DNA from: an uncultured Pelagibacteraceae bacterium
Lineage (GTDB): Bacteria; Pseudomonadota; Alphaproteobacteria; Pelagibacterales; AG-422-B15
Assembly (NCBI GenBank): GCA_902571005.1
Contig: CACGAG010000006.1
Span: 1-64,000, forward strand
DNA length: 64,000 nucleotides
Reading direction: 5' to 3'
Shown here: positions 9,044 through 18,636 of the stretch, in pieces
Position numbering within the stretch: position 1 is the first letter of the stretch
Layout of the letters: the number at the start of each line of letters is the position of its first letter
The notes under the pieces: model-generated
Database searches by the model: none
What the model saw: the letters and a program-made list of their open reading frames with translations, nothing else
Told to the model about the DNA's origin: nothing
Program-made: the position numbers and the translations under genes

Positions 9044-10219
9044 CTAATTTAACCATTCTTCTTGAACATTTTTATTTTTTTCAAGAGCGAAATATTTTTT
9101 TTTATAGTTTTCAATATGATTTCTATCAATCACTTGCTTTAATGACCAAACAGCCATTGCTCTTACAGTAGAAGACTCATCTTCTAAAAGTGCCTCAATA
9201 TCTTTCTTGTATTTTTTTTCCTTACTATTTCCAACTGCGATCAATACATTTCTTAAAAATCTATCTCTGCCGATCCTTTTAATGCTCGATTTAGAAAACT
9301 TTTTTCTGAAATCTTCATCTGTTAAACTTAAAAAAGCACCTAAATCAGGTTTGATAAGATCATCTCTTGGATGAAAGTTAATTTCTTTAGATTTTTTTGC
9401 AAATTTATTCCAGGGACAAACTGCTAAACAATCATCACAACCAAAAATCCTATTTCCAATTAGTTTTCTTAAATTTTTATCTATAATTCCTTTATGTTCT
9501 ATCGTGAGATATGAAATACATTTAGTAGCATCTAATTTGTAAGGTTCAACAATTGCATTAGTTGGACATACATCAATACAGCTTGAACATGAACCACAAT
9601 GATCAATTTCTGGGCGAGTATTATTAATTTTTTTATCAACAAAAATTGAAGAAAGAAATAACCATGACCCAAAGTCTTTTGAAACTAGGTTTGTGTGCTT
9701 GCCTTGCCAACCAATACCGCCTTTCATAGAAATAGGCTTTTCCATAACAGGAGCTGTATCCACAAAGTATTTAAAACTACAATTAAGCAACTTTGAAATT
9801 TCAAATGAAAGACTTTTCAATTTTTTTTTAATTATTTTATGATAATCAGAATTTCTTGAATAAACAGAAATTATACCCTTATTTTTTTCAGATAATAACT
9901 CAAGCGAATTACATTCAAAGTGATAGTTGATCCCAAGAACAATTATTGACTGAGCTTCATCCCACAAAATATTTGGATTTGATCTACAATTAGATCTTTT
10001 CTCCATCCATGCCATTTCACCATGATGATTTTTTTCCAAGAACTCATCTAGTTCTTTTTTAAAATCCAAGTTCTGGTTTATATCTACAACACCAAAAGTA
10101 TCAAAACCATGCTGCTCTATTAATTTTTTTAGTTCATTACTTTTATCTAGTTGACCTTCTTCAACTGATCTTTGAAGCCTAATGGCTGAGGAAGAATGTT
10201 TACTATCTCTTTTGGACAT
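9044..10219 (-). CDS. queG: Epoxyqueuosine reductase QueG
   Basis: Cobalamin-dependent iron-sulfur enzyme catalysing the last step of queuosine synthesis in tRNA. Conserved DTAPVME (Asp154 as catalytic acid), two [4Fe-4S] clusters from CGSCSSCIDVCP (Cys208/211/214/218) and CDDCLAVCPW (Cys261/264/268), and C-terminal HEAT-like repeats (EDESSTVRAMAVWSL). The only ATG giving a complete protein is at 10217-10219, inside gltB, so the two reading frames overlap by 73 bp. The first about 25 residues lie outside the conserved domain, and no ATG, GTG or TTG is available between there and the domain. Confidence 0.95.
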   Translation of the reverse strand: MSKRDSKHSSSAIRLQRSVEEGQLDKSNELKKLIEQHGFDTFGVVDINQNLDFKKELDEFLEKNHHGEMAWMEKRSNCRSNPNILWDEAQSIIVLGINYHFECNSLELLSEKNKGIISVYSRNSDYHKIIKKKLKSLSFEISKLLNCSFKYFVDTAPVMEKPISMKGGIGWQGKHTNLVSKDFGSWLFLSSIFVDKKINNTRPEIDHCGSCSSCIDVCPTNAIVEPYKLDATKCISYLTIEHKGIIDKNLRKLIGNRIFGCDDCLAVCPWNKFAKKSKEINFHPRDDLIKPDLGAFLSLTDEDFRKKFSKSSIKRIGRDRFLRNVLIAVGNSKEKKYKKDIEALLEDESSTVRAMAVWSLKQVIDRNHIENYKKKYFALEKNKNVQEEWLN

Positions 10220-13200
10220 ACGTGTATGAATTTTTGTATTTCAGTTTCCCAATTGTCTAATATGCTCTTCGCGTGAAGACTTCCCGTATTTTGATAATGT
10301 GAAAGAATAATTTGGTTAAGTTCATTTGTCCAATATTCAGATGCTATAGTATCAAAAATTAGAGTTTCAGTGTTAACTCTCTGATTAAATTTTTTATCCT
10401 CATCATAAATAAAAGCCATACCTCCTGTCATTCCCGCTCCGAAATTATCTCCAGTTTTTCCTAGCACAACAACAGTGCCGCCAGTCATGTACTCACAGCC
10501 GTTAGAGCCACATCCTTCTACAACTGTAATCGCCCCTGAATTCCTTACAGCAAACCGCTCGCCTGCTTGCCCAGCAGCATATAACTCTCCTGAAGTAGCA
10601 CCGTAAAGAACTGTATTTCCGATTATTGTATTTTCATTTGTAACTAAATTACTATTCTTATGAGGTCGAATTGAAATAGTTGCACCAGATAAACCTTTAC
10701 CAACATAATCATTTGAGTCTCCATAAAGATTTATTTTTAGTCCTTTAATAGCAAAAGCTCCTAGTGACTGACCCGCTGACCCCGTTAGATTGATGGTTAA
10801 ATGCTCTTTATTAACTTCGTTATCTTTGAAAGTTCTGTATATAGTCGAAGATAATCTTGTACCAACAGCTCTATCGGTATTTCTAATGGGATAGTTTAGT
10901 TCAGTTTTTTGACCTGTCTGTAAAAATTTAGATGCATCCTCAATAATTTTTTGGTCAAGTGTTGACCCAACATCATTGATAATGGAGTGGTTAAAGTATT
11001 CTACGTTTGGATCCTTTTCCGCTTGAATGAGCAATGAATTAAGGTCTAAGTCATCTAAATGAGTTGATCCCCTTGATATTTGATACAAAAGGTCAGTTCT
11101 TCCAATAATTTCGTTTAGGCTTTTGAATCCAAGTTTTGCTAAGATCTCTCTTACCTCTTCAGCTATATAACTAAAAAGGTTAACCACTTTTTCAGGGCTA
11201 CCTGAAAATCTCGCCCTTAAGTCCTCATCTTGGGTACAAACTCCAACTGGACATGTGTTTGAGTGACATTGCCTTACCATTATACAGCCCATCGCAACGA
11301 GTGAAGTTGTGCCAACCCCAAACTCCTCGGCGCCCATGATTGCAGCAATTACAACGTCACGACCTGTTTTGATACCTCCATCAGTTCTAAGCACAACGTT
11401 TTGCCTTAAGCCGTTAAGTGTCAAAACTTGATTCACTTCTGTTAAGCCCATTTCCCACGGGATACCCGCGTATTTAATACTTGTTTGAGGACTTGCTCCA
11501 GTTCCACCATTATGTCCTGAAATTAAAATGACGTCAGCTTTAGCCTTCGCAACACCTGCCGCTATTGTTCCAATTCCAGATGATGCTACAAGCTTTACAC
11601 AAACTCTGGCATCTGGGTTTGCCTGTTTTAAGTCATAAATAAGTTGAGCAAGATCTTCTATTGAATAAATATCATGATGTGGTGGAGGGCTTATAAGTGT
11701 AACTCCTTCTGTTGAGTGCCGAAGCTTGGCTATCTCAGCTGTCACTTTAAATCCAGGAAGCTGACCACCCTCACCAGGCTTAGCTCCTTGTGCTATTTTA
11801 ATCTCAATTTCCTCACAGTTATTTAAATACTCAGTTGTTACACCAAACCTTGCAGAAGCTACTTGTTTTACTCTTGAGTTGGCACTGTCTCCATTATTGA
11901 GAGGCTTCGATCTTTCAATCGATTCACCGCCTTCGCCTGAACAAGAAGCACCTCCGATCCGGTTCATTGCTATTGCTAGTGTTTCATGGGCCTCCTTTGA
12001 AAGTGCTCCATGTGACATACTTCCTGTACCGAAGCGCTTTCTGATAGACGTTATTGACTCTACTTCGCTTAATTCGATTGAACTTTCACTTTCTTTAAAC
12101 TCGAGCAAATCTCTAATATTGATTGGAGCAAAGTTGCTCATGGAGTTTGAATATTTTTTAAACATCTCATAAGAGTCATCTGCGACCGCTGTTTGTAGAA
12201 GGTGTATCAACTTGCCTTCATAAGCATGAGTTTCACCACCGTTTCTGTACCGATATATACCACCAATTGGCAATGTTTGTACGCTATCCGAATACGCATA
12301 ATTATGAAGATCGGTTAGTTTTTTTTCAATTCCAGATAGACCAATGCCTGACATACGACTTTGTACACCAAGGAAATATTCATTGACCATTGAGCGGCTT
12401 AAGCCAACAGCTTCAAAATTAAATCCGCCCCTGTAAGCACTAATAACTGAAATTCCAAGCTTAGACATAACTTTAAGCAAGCCTTGGTCTACTGCTTTTT
12501 TATATCGCTCAACACATTCCTCGTAAGATAAATTTCCGAAAAGTCCCTTTTGTTGTCTTTCATAAATACAGTCTAATGCTAAGTATGGGTTTACTGTCGT
12601 GGCACCAACACCAATGAGTACAGCAAAGTAATGAGTATCCAGACACTCTGCAGACCTTACGTGCAATGATACAAAAGATCTTATGCCTTTACGTGTCAAA
12701 TCTGTGTGAACTGCAGCGGTGATCAATATCATTGGTAAAGATAATTTGTCGTGATCCGCACTAATATCAGACAGCACGATATGAGACTTTCCGCTTAAAA
12801 CTGCAGTCTCTGACTCGAATTGAATACGCTTTATTTCCTCTTTTAGATTAAAACTATCCTTATGAACTGTACAATCAATCACAGTTGTAGATTCTTGACC
12901 TCGAGTAGAAATCTTTTTGAACAATCCATTTGTTATAAATGGACTATCAATTACAAAAACATTTTCTTCATACGGATTGGGAGATAGAATATCTTGCAAA
13001 TTTCCAAATCGAGTTTTTAAACTCATTCTGCTTTGCTCTCTTAAACTATCAATTGGAGGGTTTGTTACCTGACTAAACTTTTGTCTAAAGAAATGAGATA
13101 ATGGCCGATATTTGTCCGATAATACAGCAACAGGAGTATCATCACCCATGCTTCCAGTAGACTCCTTGGCATCACTCACCATTGGATGAAGAATAAGTTC

Positions 13201-14667
13201 TAGTTCTTCCATTGTGAAGCCAGCCGCGATCATTCTCTTTCTTAATTTTTCAGTTTCTATAACTGTCGACTCTCTTGAAACTGTTACTCTTTTATCTAAT
13301 CGAATTATTTTTTTGACATACTCTTCATAAGGAGCTTCTTTCGCAAGATAGTCTTTTAAATCAGAGTTACGATAAATCTTACCTTCCTTTAAATTTATTC
13401 CAATTATATCACCAGGGCCCAGTCTCCCTTTTTCAACTATCTTTGACTCATCAACTCTGACCATTCCTGTTTCAGAGCCAACGTATATTATGTTGTCATT
13501 TGACACAGAGTACCGCATTGGCCTTAAGCCATTTCGATCCATACCACCAATAATCCAATTTCCGTCAACTGCAGCTATAGCGGCGGGTCCATCCCATGGT
13601 TCTACAATAGCATTGGAAAACTCATACATATTTCTATGCTCAATTGGCATCAGTTCACTCCTTTTTGACCACGCCTCAGGAATTAAAAGAGTTTTAACAA
13701 GGGGGACTGATCTTCCAGCTCTAACATATAATTCAAACGCAGCATCTAAGGCAGCAGAGTCAGAAACATTTTTTTCTATAATTGGTTTAACTTGTTCACT
13801 ATCATCGCCAAAAATTTCTGATGTAATTCTTGTTTGATGATTTCTCATCCAATTTGTATTTCCAGAAATTGTATTTATCTCCCCATTGTGGGCCAACATT
13901 CTAAATGGTTGCGCCAAACCCCAGGATGGAAAGGTATTTGTGGAATATCTTTGATGAAACACTGCATAAGAAGAAACAAAATTTTTATTAGCTAAATCAG
14001 GATAGAATATGGAAAGTTGTTCAGCTAAAAATAGCCCCTTGTAGATGATTGACTCAAAACTTAGAGAGCATACATAAAATCCATTAATTTGCTGTTTTGC
14101 TATTCTCTTTTCAAGTCGACGTCTTACTAGATATAATTCTTTTGAATAGTCAAAATTACTTTCTCTTTCAATGTTATTAACAAACATAACCTGCTCAATC
14201 TCAGGTCTAGTTGAATTAGCTTTTTCACCAATAACACTGTTATTAATAGGCACTTGTCTCCAGCCATATATATAGTATCCATGATCAAGAAGTTCAGACT
14301 CAATTATTGTTCGACATTTTTCTAATGCTGCATAGTCGTTTCTTGGCAAAAACATCATACCAATGCCTAGATGTTCGTCTCTTTTTTCATGGCCTGTTTT
14401 AGCAATTTCGTCATCAAAGAAGTTTATAGGTATTTGAGTAAGTATGCCGGCACCATCTCCTGTTTTACCATCAGCATCAACAGCACCTCTGTGCCATACA
14501 GCTTTTAGCGCATCGATACCACCTTCTACAACTTCCCTTCTTTGCTTACCATCAACTGATGCTACAAAGCCAACACCGCACGCATCGTGCTCTTGTTTAG
14601 GACTATAAAGGTGCCCTTCTTCCAAGACTTGCTTATTTTTTCTGTATCTATTTAAATCTGAACTCAT
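10147..14667 (-). CDS. gltB: Glutamate synthase (NADPH) large subunit
   Basis: 1506-aa GOGAT alpha subunit converting glutamine plus 2-oxoglutarate to two glutamates. The class II amidotransferase nucleophile is Cys30 (HDACGVGF), preceded by a 29-residue propeptide. Later come the central domain, the FMN-binding synthase barrel, the [3Fe-4S] motif CHSNTCPVGVC, and the C-terminal GXGXG beta-helix (GEGGQLPG and the run near GCGSNGCEYMTGG). Its start overlaps the gltD stop by 4 bp (ATGA), so the gene order is gltD-gltB. This is the main ammonium-assimilation enzyme in the window. Confidence 0.98.
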   Translation of the reverse strand: MSSDLNRYRKNKQVLEEGHLYSPKQEHDACGVGFVASVDGKQRREVVEGGIDALKAVWHRGAVDADGKTGDGAGILTQIPINFFDDEIAKTGHEKRDEHLGIGMMFLPRNDYAALEKCRTIIESELLDHGYYIYGWRQVPINNSVIGEKANSTRPEIEQVMFVNNIERESNFDYSKELYLVRRRLEKRIAKQQINGFYVCSLSFESIIYKGLFLAEQLSIFYPDLANKNFVSSYAVFHQRYSTNTFPSWGLAQPFRMLAHNGEINTISGNTNWMRNHQTRITSEIFGDDSEQVKPIIEKNVSDSAALDAAFELYVRAGRSVPLVKTLLIPEAWSKRSELMPIEHRNMYEFSNAIVEPWDGPAAIAAVDGNWIIGGMDRNGLRPMRYSVSNDNIIYVGSETGMVRVDESKIVEKGRLGPGDIIGINLKEGKIYRNSDLKDYLAKEAPYEEYVKKIIRLDKRVTVSRESTVIETEKLRKRMIAAGFTMEELELILHPMVSDAKESTGSMGDDTPVAVLSDKYRPLSHFFRQKFSQVTNPPIDSLREQSRMSLKTRFGNLQDILSPNPYEENVFVIDSPFITNGLFKKISTRGQESTTVIDCTVHKDSFNLKEEIKRIQFESETAVLSGKSHIVLSDISADHDKLSLPMILITAAVHTDLTRKGIRSFVSLHVRSAECLDTHYFAVLIGVGATTVNPYLALDCIYERQQKGLFGNLSYEECVERYKKAVDQGLLKVMSKLGISVISAYRGGFNFEAVGLSRSMVNEYFLGVQSRMSGIGLSGIEKKLTDLHNYAYSDSVQTLPIGGIYRYRNGGETHAYEGKLIHLLQTAVADDSYEMFKKYSNSMSNFAPINIRDLLEFKESESSIELSEVESITSIRKRFGTGSMSHGALSKEAHETLAIAMNRIGGASCSGEGGESIERSKPLNNGDSANSRVKQVASARFGVTTEYLNNCEEIEIKIAQGAKPGEGGQLPGFKVTAEIAKLRHSTEGVTLISPPPHHDIYSIEDLAQLIYDLKQANPDARVCVKLVASSGIGTIAAGVAKAKADVILISGHNGGTGASPQTSIKYAGIPWEMGLTEVNQVLTLNGLRQNVVLRTDGGIKTGRDVVIAAIMGAEEFGVGTTSLVAMGCIMVRQCHSNTCPVGVCTQDEDLRARFSGSPEKVVNLFSYIAEEVREILAKLGFKSLNEIIGRTDLLYQISRGSTHLDDLDLNSLLIQAEKDPNVEYFNHSIINDVGSTLDQKIIEDASKFLQTGQKTELNYPIRNTDRAVGTRLSSTIYRTFKDNEVNKEHLTINLTGSAGQSLGAFAIKGLKINLYGDSNDYVGKGLSGATISIRPHKNSNLVTNENTIIGNTVLYGATSGELYAAGQAGERFAVRNSGAITVVEGCGSNGCEYMTGGTVVVLGKTGDNFGAGMTGGMAFIYDEDKKFNQRVNTETLIFDTIASEYWTNELNQIILSHYQNTGSLHAKSILDNWETEIQKFIHVCPKEIVNILPQPLGFKDQLKKVN

Positions 14668-16103
14668 GATGCTTTAACCTTACTAACCTCTGCCAGTTTT
14701 TTAGCTTCAATATAACTATGTATTGAATTGGCCACATCTCGACCATCCCTTATTCCCCAAACTACTAGTGAAGCCCCTCGAACAATATCTCCTGCAGCAA
14801 AGACTCCATCAATATCAGTCATCATAGTATTGAAACCTACTCTTACTGTGCCCCACTTTGTCACTGGTAAGTCTTTAACATCAAAAAGTGTGGGTAAATT
14901 TTCAGGAGAAAAACCTAGAGCAGCAATGACCATATCAGCCTTCAAATTAAAATCAGATCCATCTATTTGTTGAGGTGTTCTTCTTCCATCGGCATCAGGC
15001 TCACTCAATCTCATTTTGACACATTCAATTTGATAACCATTTTTTAAAACATTCATATTAATTGGAAGAGATTGCCACATGAATTCGACGCCTTCCTCTT
15101 CAGCATTATTTACCTCTCTTGCAGAACCAGGCATATTTTCTTTATCTCTACGATATAAACATTTCACAGATTTAGCCTTTTGTCTTACAGCAGTTCGTAC
15201 ACAGTCCATTGCCGTGTCACCGCCACCAATGACCACAATGTCTTTACCTTTTGCGTCCAACTCACCTTCATCAAATTTCTTAACTTCATCTCCAAGTCCT
15301 TTTCGATTAGATGCGGTTAAGTATTCTAATGCTGGAATTATGTTACTTGTACTTTTACCCAAGTTAATTTCTTTAGCTTTATAAACACCTGTAGCTATTA
15401 AAACTGCATCATGTTTTTTTTGAAGATCTTCAAATTTTATATCTTTTCCAATTTCAACATTAAGATGAATATTAATTCCAGAGTCTTTTAAGTATTGCAT
15501 TCTCCTTTGAACGATATCTTTTTCTAATTTAAAATTTGGGATACCATAAATTAACAATCCACCAGCTCTGTCGTAACGATCATAAACATGAACCTTGTAA
15601 CCTTTTTTTCTAAGCTCTTCTCCAGCGGCTAGTCCTGCTGGTCCTGCGCCAATTACACCTACGCTATTTTCTTTTTCTATCCTCTTTTCAACCTTGAGAG
15701 GGGTAATCCATCCATTCTCAAATGCATTATCTGTTAAATATTTCTCTACTGAGCCAATTGTTACTGATCCATGTCCTGATTGCTCAATTACGCAATTACC
15801 TTCACATAATCTATCTTGTGGACAGATCCTACCACATATCTCAGGCATATTATTTGTACTTGATGAGATTTCATAAGCCTCTTCCAACCTGTCCTCTGCG
15901 GCAAGCTTTAGCCAATCAGGTATATGGTTATGAAGTGGACAGTGGACTGTGCAATATGGAACGCCACATTGAGAGCATCTGCTAGACTGCTCTTTTGCAC
16001 TATTTTTAATGAAATTATCATAGATTTCTTGAAAGTCTTTTTTTCTATCTTTTGACAATCTCTTATCAGGATACTCTTGATTTAGATCAGTAAATTTAAG
16101 CAT
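14664..16103 (-). CDS. gltD: Glutamate synthase small subunit
   Basis: 479-aa GOGAT beta subunit; passes electrons from NADPH through FAD and two [4Fe-4S] clusters to GltB. The N-terminal cysteine clusters are CSQCGVPYCTVHCPL and CGRICPQDRLCEGNC. The FAD-binding motif is GVIGAGPAGLAAGEEL and the NADPH site VIGGGDTAMDCVRTA. The C-terminal FAADGI-like segment reads GVFAAGDIVRG. It is the first gene of the leftward operon and starts at the edge of the 160-bp palindrome-rich gap facing uppP. Confidence 0.97.
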   Translation of the reverse strand: MLKFTDLNQEYPDKRLSKDRKKDFQEIYDNFIKNSAKEQSSRCSQCGVPYCTVHCPLHNHIPDWLKLAAEDRLEEAYEISSSTNNMPEICGRICPQDRLCEGNCVIEQSGHGSVTIGSVEKYLTDNAFENGWITPLKVEKRIEKENSVGVIGAGPAGLAAGEELRKKGYKVHVYDRYDRAGGLLIYGIPNFKLEKDIVQRRMQYLKDSGINIHLNVEIGKDIKFEDLQKKHDAVLIATGVYKAKEINLGKSTSNIIPALEYLTASNRKGLGDEVKKFDEGELDAKGKDIVVIGGGDTAMDCVRTAVRQKAKSVKCLYRRDKENMPGSAREVNNAEEEGVEFMWQSLPINMNVLKNGYQIECVKMRLSEPDADGRRTPQQIDGSDFNLKADMVIAALGFSPENLPTLFDVKDLPVTKWGTVRVGFNTMMTDIDGVFAAGDIVRGASLVVWGIRDGRDVANSIHSYIEAKKLAEVSKVKAS

Positions 16104-16113
16104 AACTTTTAAT

Positions 16114-16206
16114 TATGTCAGAATTATTGACATATATAGAATCTCATTAATAATTTGAATAGTTTTATATCAGTCTATTAATATATTAATAGTCATACAT
16201 TATGAC
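16114..16206. promoter_or_regulatory. Cluster of inverted repeats in the gltD/uppP divergent gap
   Basis: Three inverted repeats lie in one 93-bp stretch. TATGTCA-N7-TGACATA is at 16114-16134. A perfect 18-bp palindrome, CTATTAATATATTAATAG, is at 16175-16192. GTCATA-CAT-TATGAC is at 16192-16206. The half-site TGACATA occurs twice directly (16128, 16203) and once inverted (16114). This spacing and repetition is typical of operator sites; the bound protein is unknown. No T-run follows any of them, so a terminator is unlikely. Confidence 0.5.
16127..16154 (+). promoter_or_regulatory. Candidate sigma70 promoter toward uppP
   Basis: TTGACA (16127-16132), a 16-bp spacer and AATAAT (16149-16154, five of six consensus bases). 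The -35 box lies inside the right arm of the first inverted repeat. The predicted start site is about 100 bp upstream of uppP. In such AT-rich DNA a chance match is possible. Confidence 0.4.
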
Positions 16207-16263
16207 ATAAATAGAACTTTTGCTTGCCTATTTGGCGTAAAACTCTATTTTTTCATATCTGTT

Positions 16264-17061
16264 ATGCATATTTTTCCTGTAATTATTTTAGCAATTATTC
16301 AAGGAATAACTGAATTCCTGCCAATTTCAAGTTCAGCTCACTTGCTTATTACTGCAGAAATGATGAATATAAGAGAAAATTTATCTCTCGATATTAGCCT
16401 TCATTTAGGCACTTTGATGGCTGTATTGATCTATTTTAGAACTGAGGCACTTAACTTCTTTAAATTTATGATGCCTTTTCTTACGTCAAAAAAAATATCC
16501 AAAACAAAGATGAATCAAAATTTGATAGTTGCATCATTACCGATAATTTTTATTGGTGGCTTAGCTTATATATCTGGTTTTGCTGAAATCTTTAGAAATC
16601 TACAATTTATAGGTCTATCAACTATAGTCTTTGGTTTAGCGCTTTATTTTGCGGATATCAGATCTAACGAGGGAGGTCTTAAAGTAGATAATCTTTCTTA
16701 TAAGAAATCTCTGGTTGTTGGTTTTTTTCAAATTTTCGCAATTGTTCCAGGTGCTTCAAGAGCAGGTGTAGTTTATACGGGTTCAAGAATAGTTGGCTTA
16801 AATAGGATAGAGGCTGCAAAATTTTCAATGCTCTTATCAATACCTGTAATACTAATATCAGCCTCAATTCCTGCTATTGAAATAGCGAATGACTCAATTG
16901 CAATAAATTTTTTGTATTTATTTTCTGGTTTTATTATTTCTTTCATTACTGCATACTTATCAATAAGTATATTGTTGAATTGGGTAAAAAATAATTCGAT
17001 GATACCATTTGTAATTTACCGAATAATACTTGGAACAATAATTTTGATTTATTTCACTTAA
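16264..17061 (+). CDS. uppP: Undecaprenyl-diphosphatase
   Basis: 265-aa integral membrane phosphatase (BacA family) that regenerates undecaprenyl phosphate for peptidoglycan and glycan synthesis. Both active-site signatures are intact: QGITEFLPISSSAHLL (from about residue 14) and PGASRAGVVYTGSRIVGL (about residues 162-179). Eight or so hydrophobic helices are present and length is normal. Divergent from gltD, and almost touching the 3' end of the next convergent gene (1 bp). Confidence 0.97.
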   Translation: MHIFPVIILAIIQGITEFLPISSSAHLLITAEMMNIRENLSLDISLHLGTLMAVLIYFRTEALNFFKFMMPFLTSKKISKTKMNQNLIVASLPIIFIGGLAYISGFAEIFRNLQFIGLSTIVFGLALYFADIRSNEGGLKVDNLSYKKSLVVGFFQIFAIVPGASRAGVVYTGSRIVGLNRIEAAKFSMLLSIPVILISASIPAIEIANDSIAINFLYLFSGFIISFITAYLSISILLNWVKNNSMIPFVIYRIILGTIILIYFT

Positions 17062-17062
17062 A

Positions 17063-17968
17063 CTATGAAATATATGTACTTATAATATTTTTTGGCGAAC
17101 TTGGTTCAATTCCTAATTTTTCTAAATTATATTCAGTTTTAGAGATGACATTGTCTTTTCTAAGAAGTTTTACTTGATCAAACGTTATAAGTGGAGAGGG
17201 TAAGGGCAGCATCATAAACGCAATAAAATTTGCAAAAGATAATGGAACTGGAACTATTAGTCTTTTGATTTTTAAAGTATCTAAAATCAATTGATATATT
17301 TCTTTTAGACTCATTTTTTCCGGTCCACCAAATTCAAATATCTTACCATTATATTTATCATCCAAAATAAGTCTGTTTATAGCTGTGGCAATATCTTTAA
17401 CATAAACACATTGGTATTTATTATTAGCGAACAACGGTACAACTGGTAAAGTTTTTAATAATTTAGCTTGAACAGAAAAGAAACCATCACCAGGTCCAAA
17501 AACTATTGATGGTCTAATTATGATTGTGCTGGGATAACTTTTTTGAATATTTTTCTCTCCCAAGCCTTTTGATTGTTGATATTTTGAGTCGCTTTCGATG
17601 TCAGCTCCGATAGATGAAAAATGGATAAATTTTTCAACCTTATATTTTGCCGACAAATCTGCGATATTTTTAGGCCCTAAAGAATGACAATTTTCGAAAG
17701 ATTGACCACCGGAACTATCATTTAAAACACCTACAAAATTAATGACAACATCAGAATTTTTTATATATGGCTCAATTGTGTGCTTAAGCATAATGTTACC
17801 TTTTACAATATCTAATTGTTCTATTGGCGCCATCATTCTCAAGTGACCAGCCAAATGAGGATTTCTGCACACAATTTTCAAATTGTGACCCTCTTTAAGA
17901 AGTTCGGAAATACAATATTTAGCCAAAAACCCAGATCCGCCAATTAATGTGATCGTTTTTTTCTTCAT
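17063..17968 (-). CDS. NDUFA9-like NAD(P)-binding protein
   Basis: 301-aa SDR-like protein of the complex I NDUFA9/YbjT type common in alphaproteobacteria. Rossmann motif LIGGSGFLAKY at the N-terminus; HFSSIGAD, RPSIVFGPGD and FEFGGPEKMSLKEI follow. The frame is open to 18022, but that start would overlap the divergent RNase D start codon, and the extra 18 residues are not family-like. MKKKTITLIGGSG at 17966-17968 is therefore chosen. Probable role in quinone biosynthesis or respiratory complex assembly, inferred from family only. Confidence 0.85.
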   Translation of the reverse strand: MKKKTITLIGGSGFLAKYCISELLKEGHNLKIVCRNPHLAGHLRMMAPIEQLDIVKGNIMLKHTIEPYIKNSDVVINFVGVLNDSSGGQSFENCHSLGPKNIADLSAKYKVEKFIHFSSIGADIESDSKYQQSKGLGEKNIQKSYPSTIIIRPSIVFGPGDGFFSVQAKLLKTLPVVPLFANNKYQCVYVKDIATAINRLILDDKYNGKIFEFGGPEKMSLKEIYQLILDTLKIKRLIVPVPLSFANFIAFMMLPLPSPLITFDQVKLLRKDNVISKTEYNLEKLGIEPSSPKNIISTYIS

Positions 17969-18021
17969 ATTTTTTAAATATACCTTTATGTACAGATTTG
18001 AAATAGAGTAAATCTTACACA

Positions 18022-18633
18022 ATGCAAACTATTTTACATAAAAATGATTTAAGTAACGGCATTAATTTTTCAAACATTATTGCAGCTGACTGCGAAATGA
18101 TGGGACTGCAACCTAATAGGGACCCACTTTGCTTGATACAACTATATGACGGAAAAGGCGATTGTCATTTAGTTCAATTTATTGATCAAAATTTTGATGC
18201 CCCAAATCTAAAAAAATTATTAGATAGCGATAAAACATTTATATTTCACTATGCCCGACATGATTTAGCGGCAATTAAACATGATTTAAACATCATGATA
18301 AAAAACGTTTATTGCACTAAAATTAGTTCAAAAATAGCAAGAACTTATTCGCAAGGACATGGCTATAAAGACTTATGCAAAGAACTATTGAATATTGATA
18401 TTTCAAAAAAACAGCAATCAAGCGATTGGTCAAATCCAAATTTATCAGAAGAACAAATTAATTACGCTGCAACAGATGTAATTCACTTACATGAGATTAG
18501 AGAAAAATTAGACGAAATTTTAGAGAGACAAAATAGAAGAAAGCTTGTTCAGGCTTGTATAGAATTTTTGCCTACACGAGTTGAGTTAGATTTAAGGGGC
18601 TGGAATAATGATATATTCTCACATTCTAGTTAA
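18022..18633 (+). CDS. rnd: Ribonuclease D (short form)
   Basis: 203-aa DEDD-type 3'-5' exoribonuclease. Motif Exo I is ADCEMMGL (Asp23, Glu25), Exo II HYARHDLAAIKHDL, and Exo III YAATDVIHLHEI. The C-terminal HRDC domains of the long enterobacterial form are absent, as is usual for alphaproteobacterial homologues of this size. It probably trims tRNA or other structured RNAs. It is followed after 3 bp by kdsD. Confidence 0.93.
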   Translation: MQTILHKNDLSNGINFSNIIAADCEMMGLQPNRDPLCLIQLYDGKGDCHLVQFIDQNFDAPNLKKLLDSDKTFIFHYARHDLAAIKHDLNIMIKNVYCTKISSKIARTYSQGHGYKDLCKELLNIDISKKQQSSDWSNPNLSEEQINYAATDVIHLHEIREKLDEILERQNRRKLVQACIEFLPTRVELDLRGWNNDIFSHSS

Positions 18634-18636
18634 AAA

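Noticed and set aside
16175-16192. Perfect AT palindrome considered as a transcription terminator.
   Set aside because: It has no G-C pairs to stabilise a hairpin and no following T-run; it fits an operator better.
17969-18022. Longer N-terminus for the NDUFA9-like protein.
   Set aside because: The extension is not family-like and would overlap the divergent rnd start codon; the ATG at 17966-17968 begins directly with the Rossmann motif.
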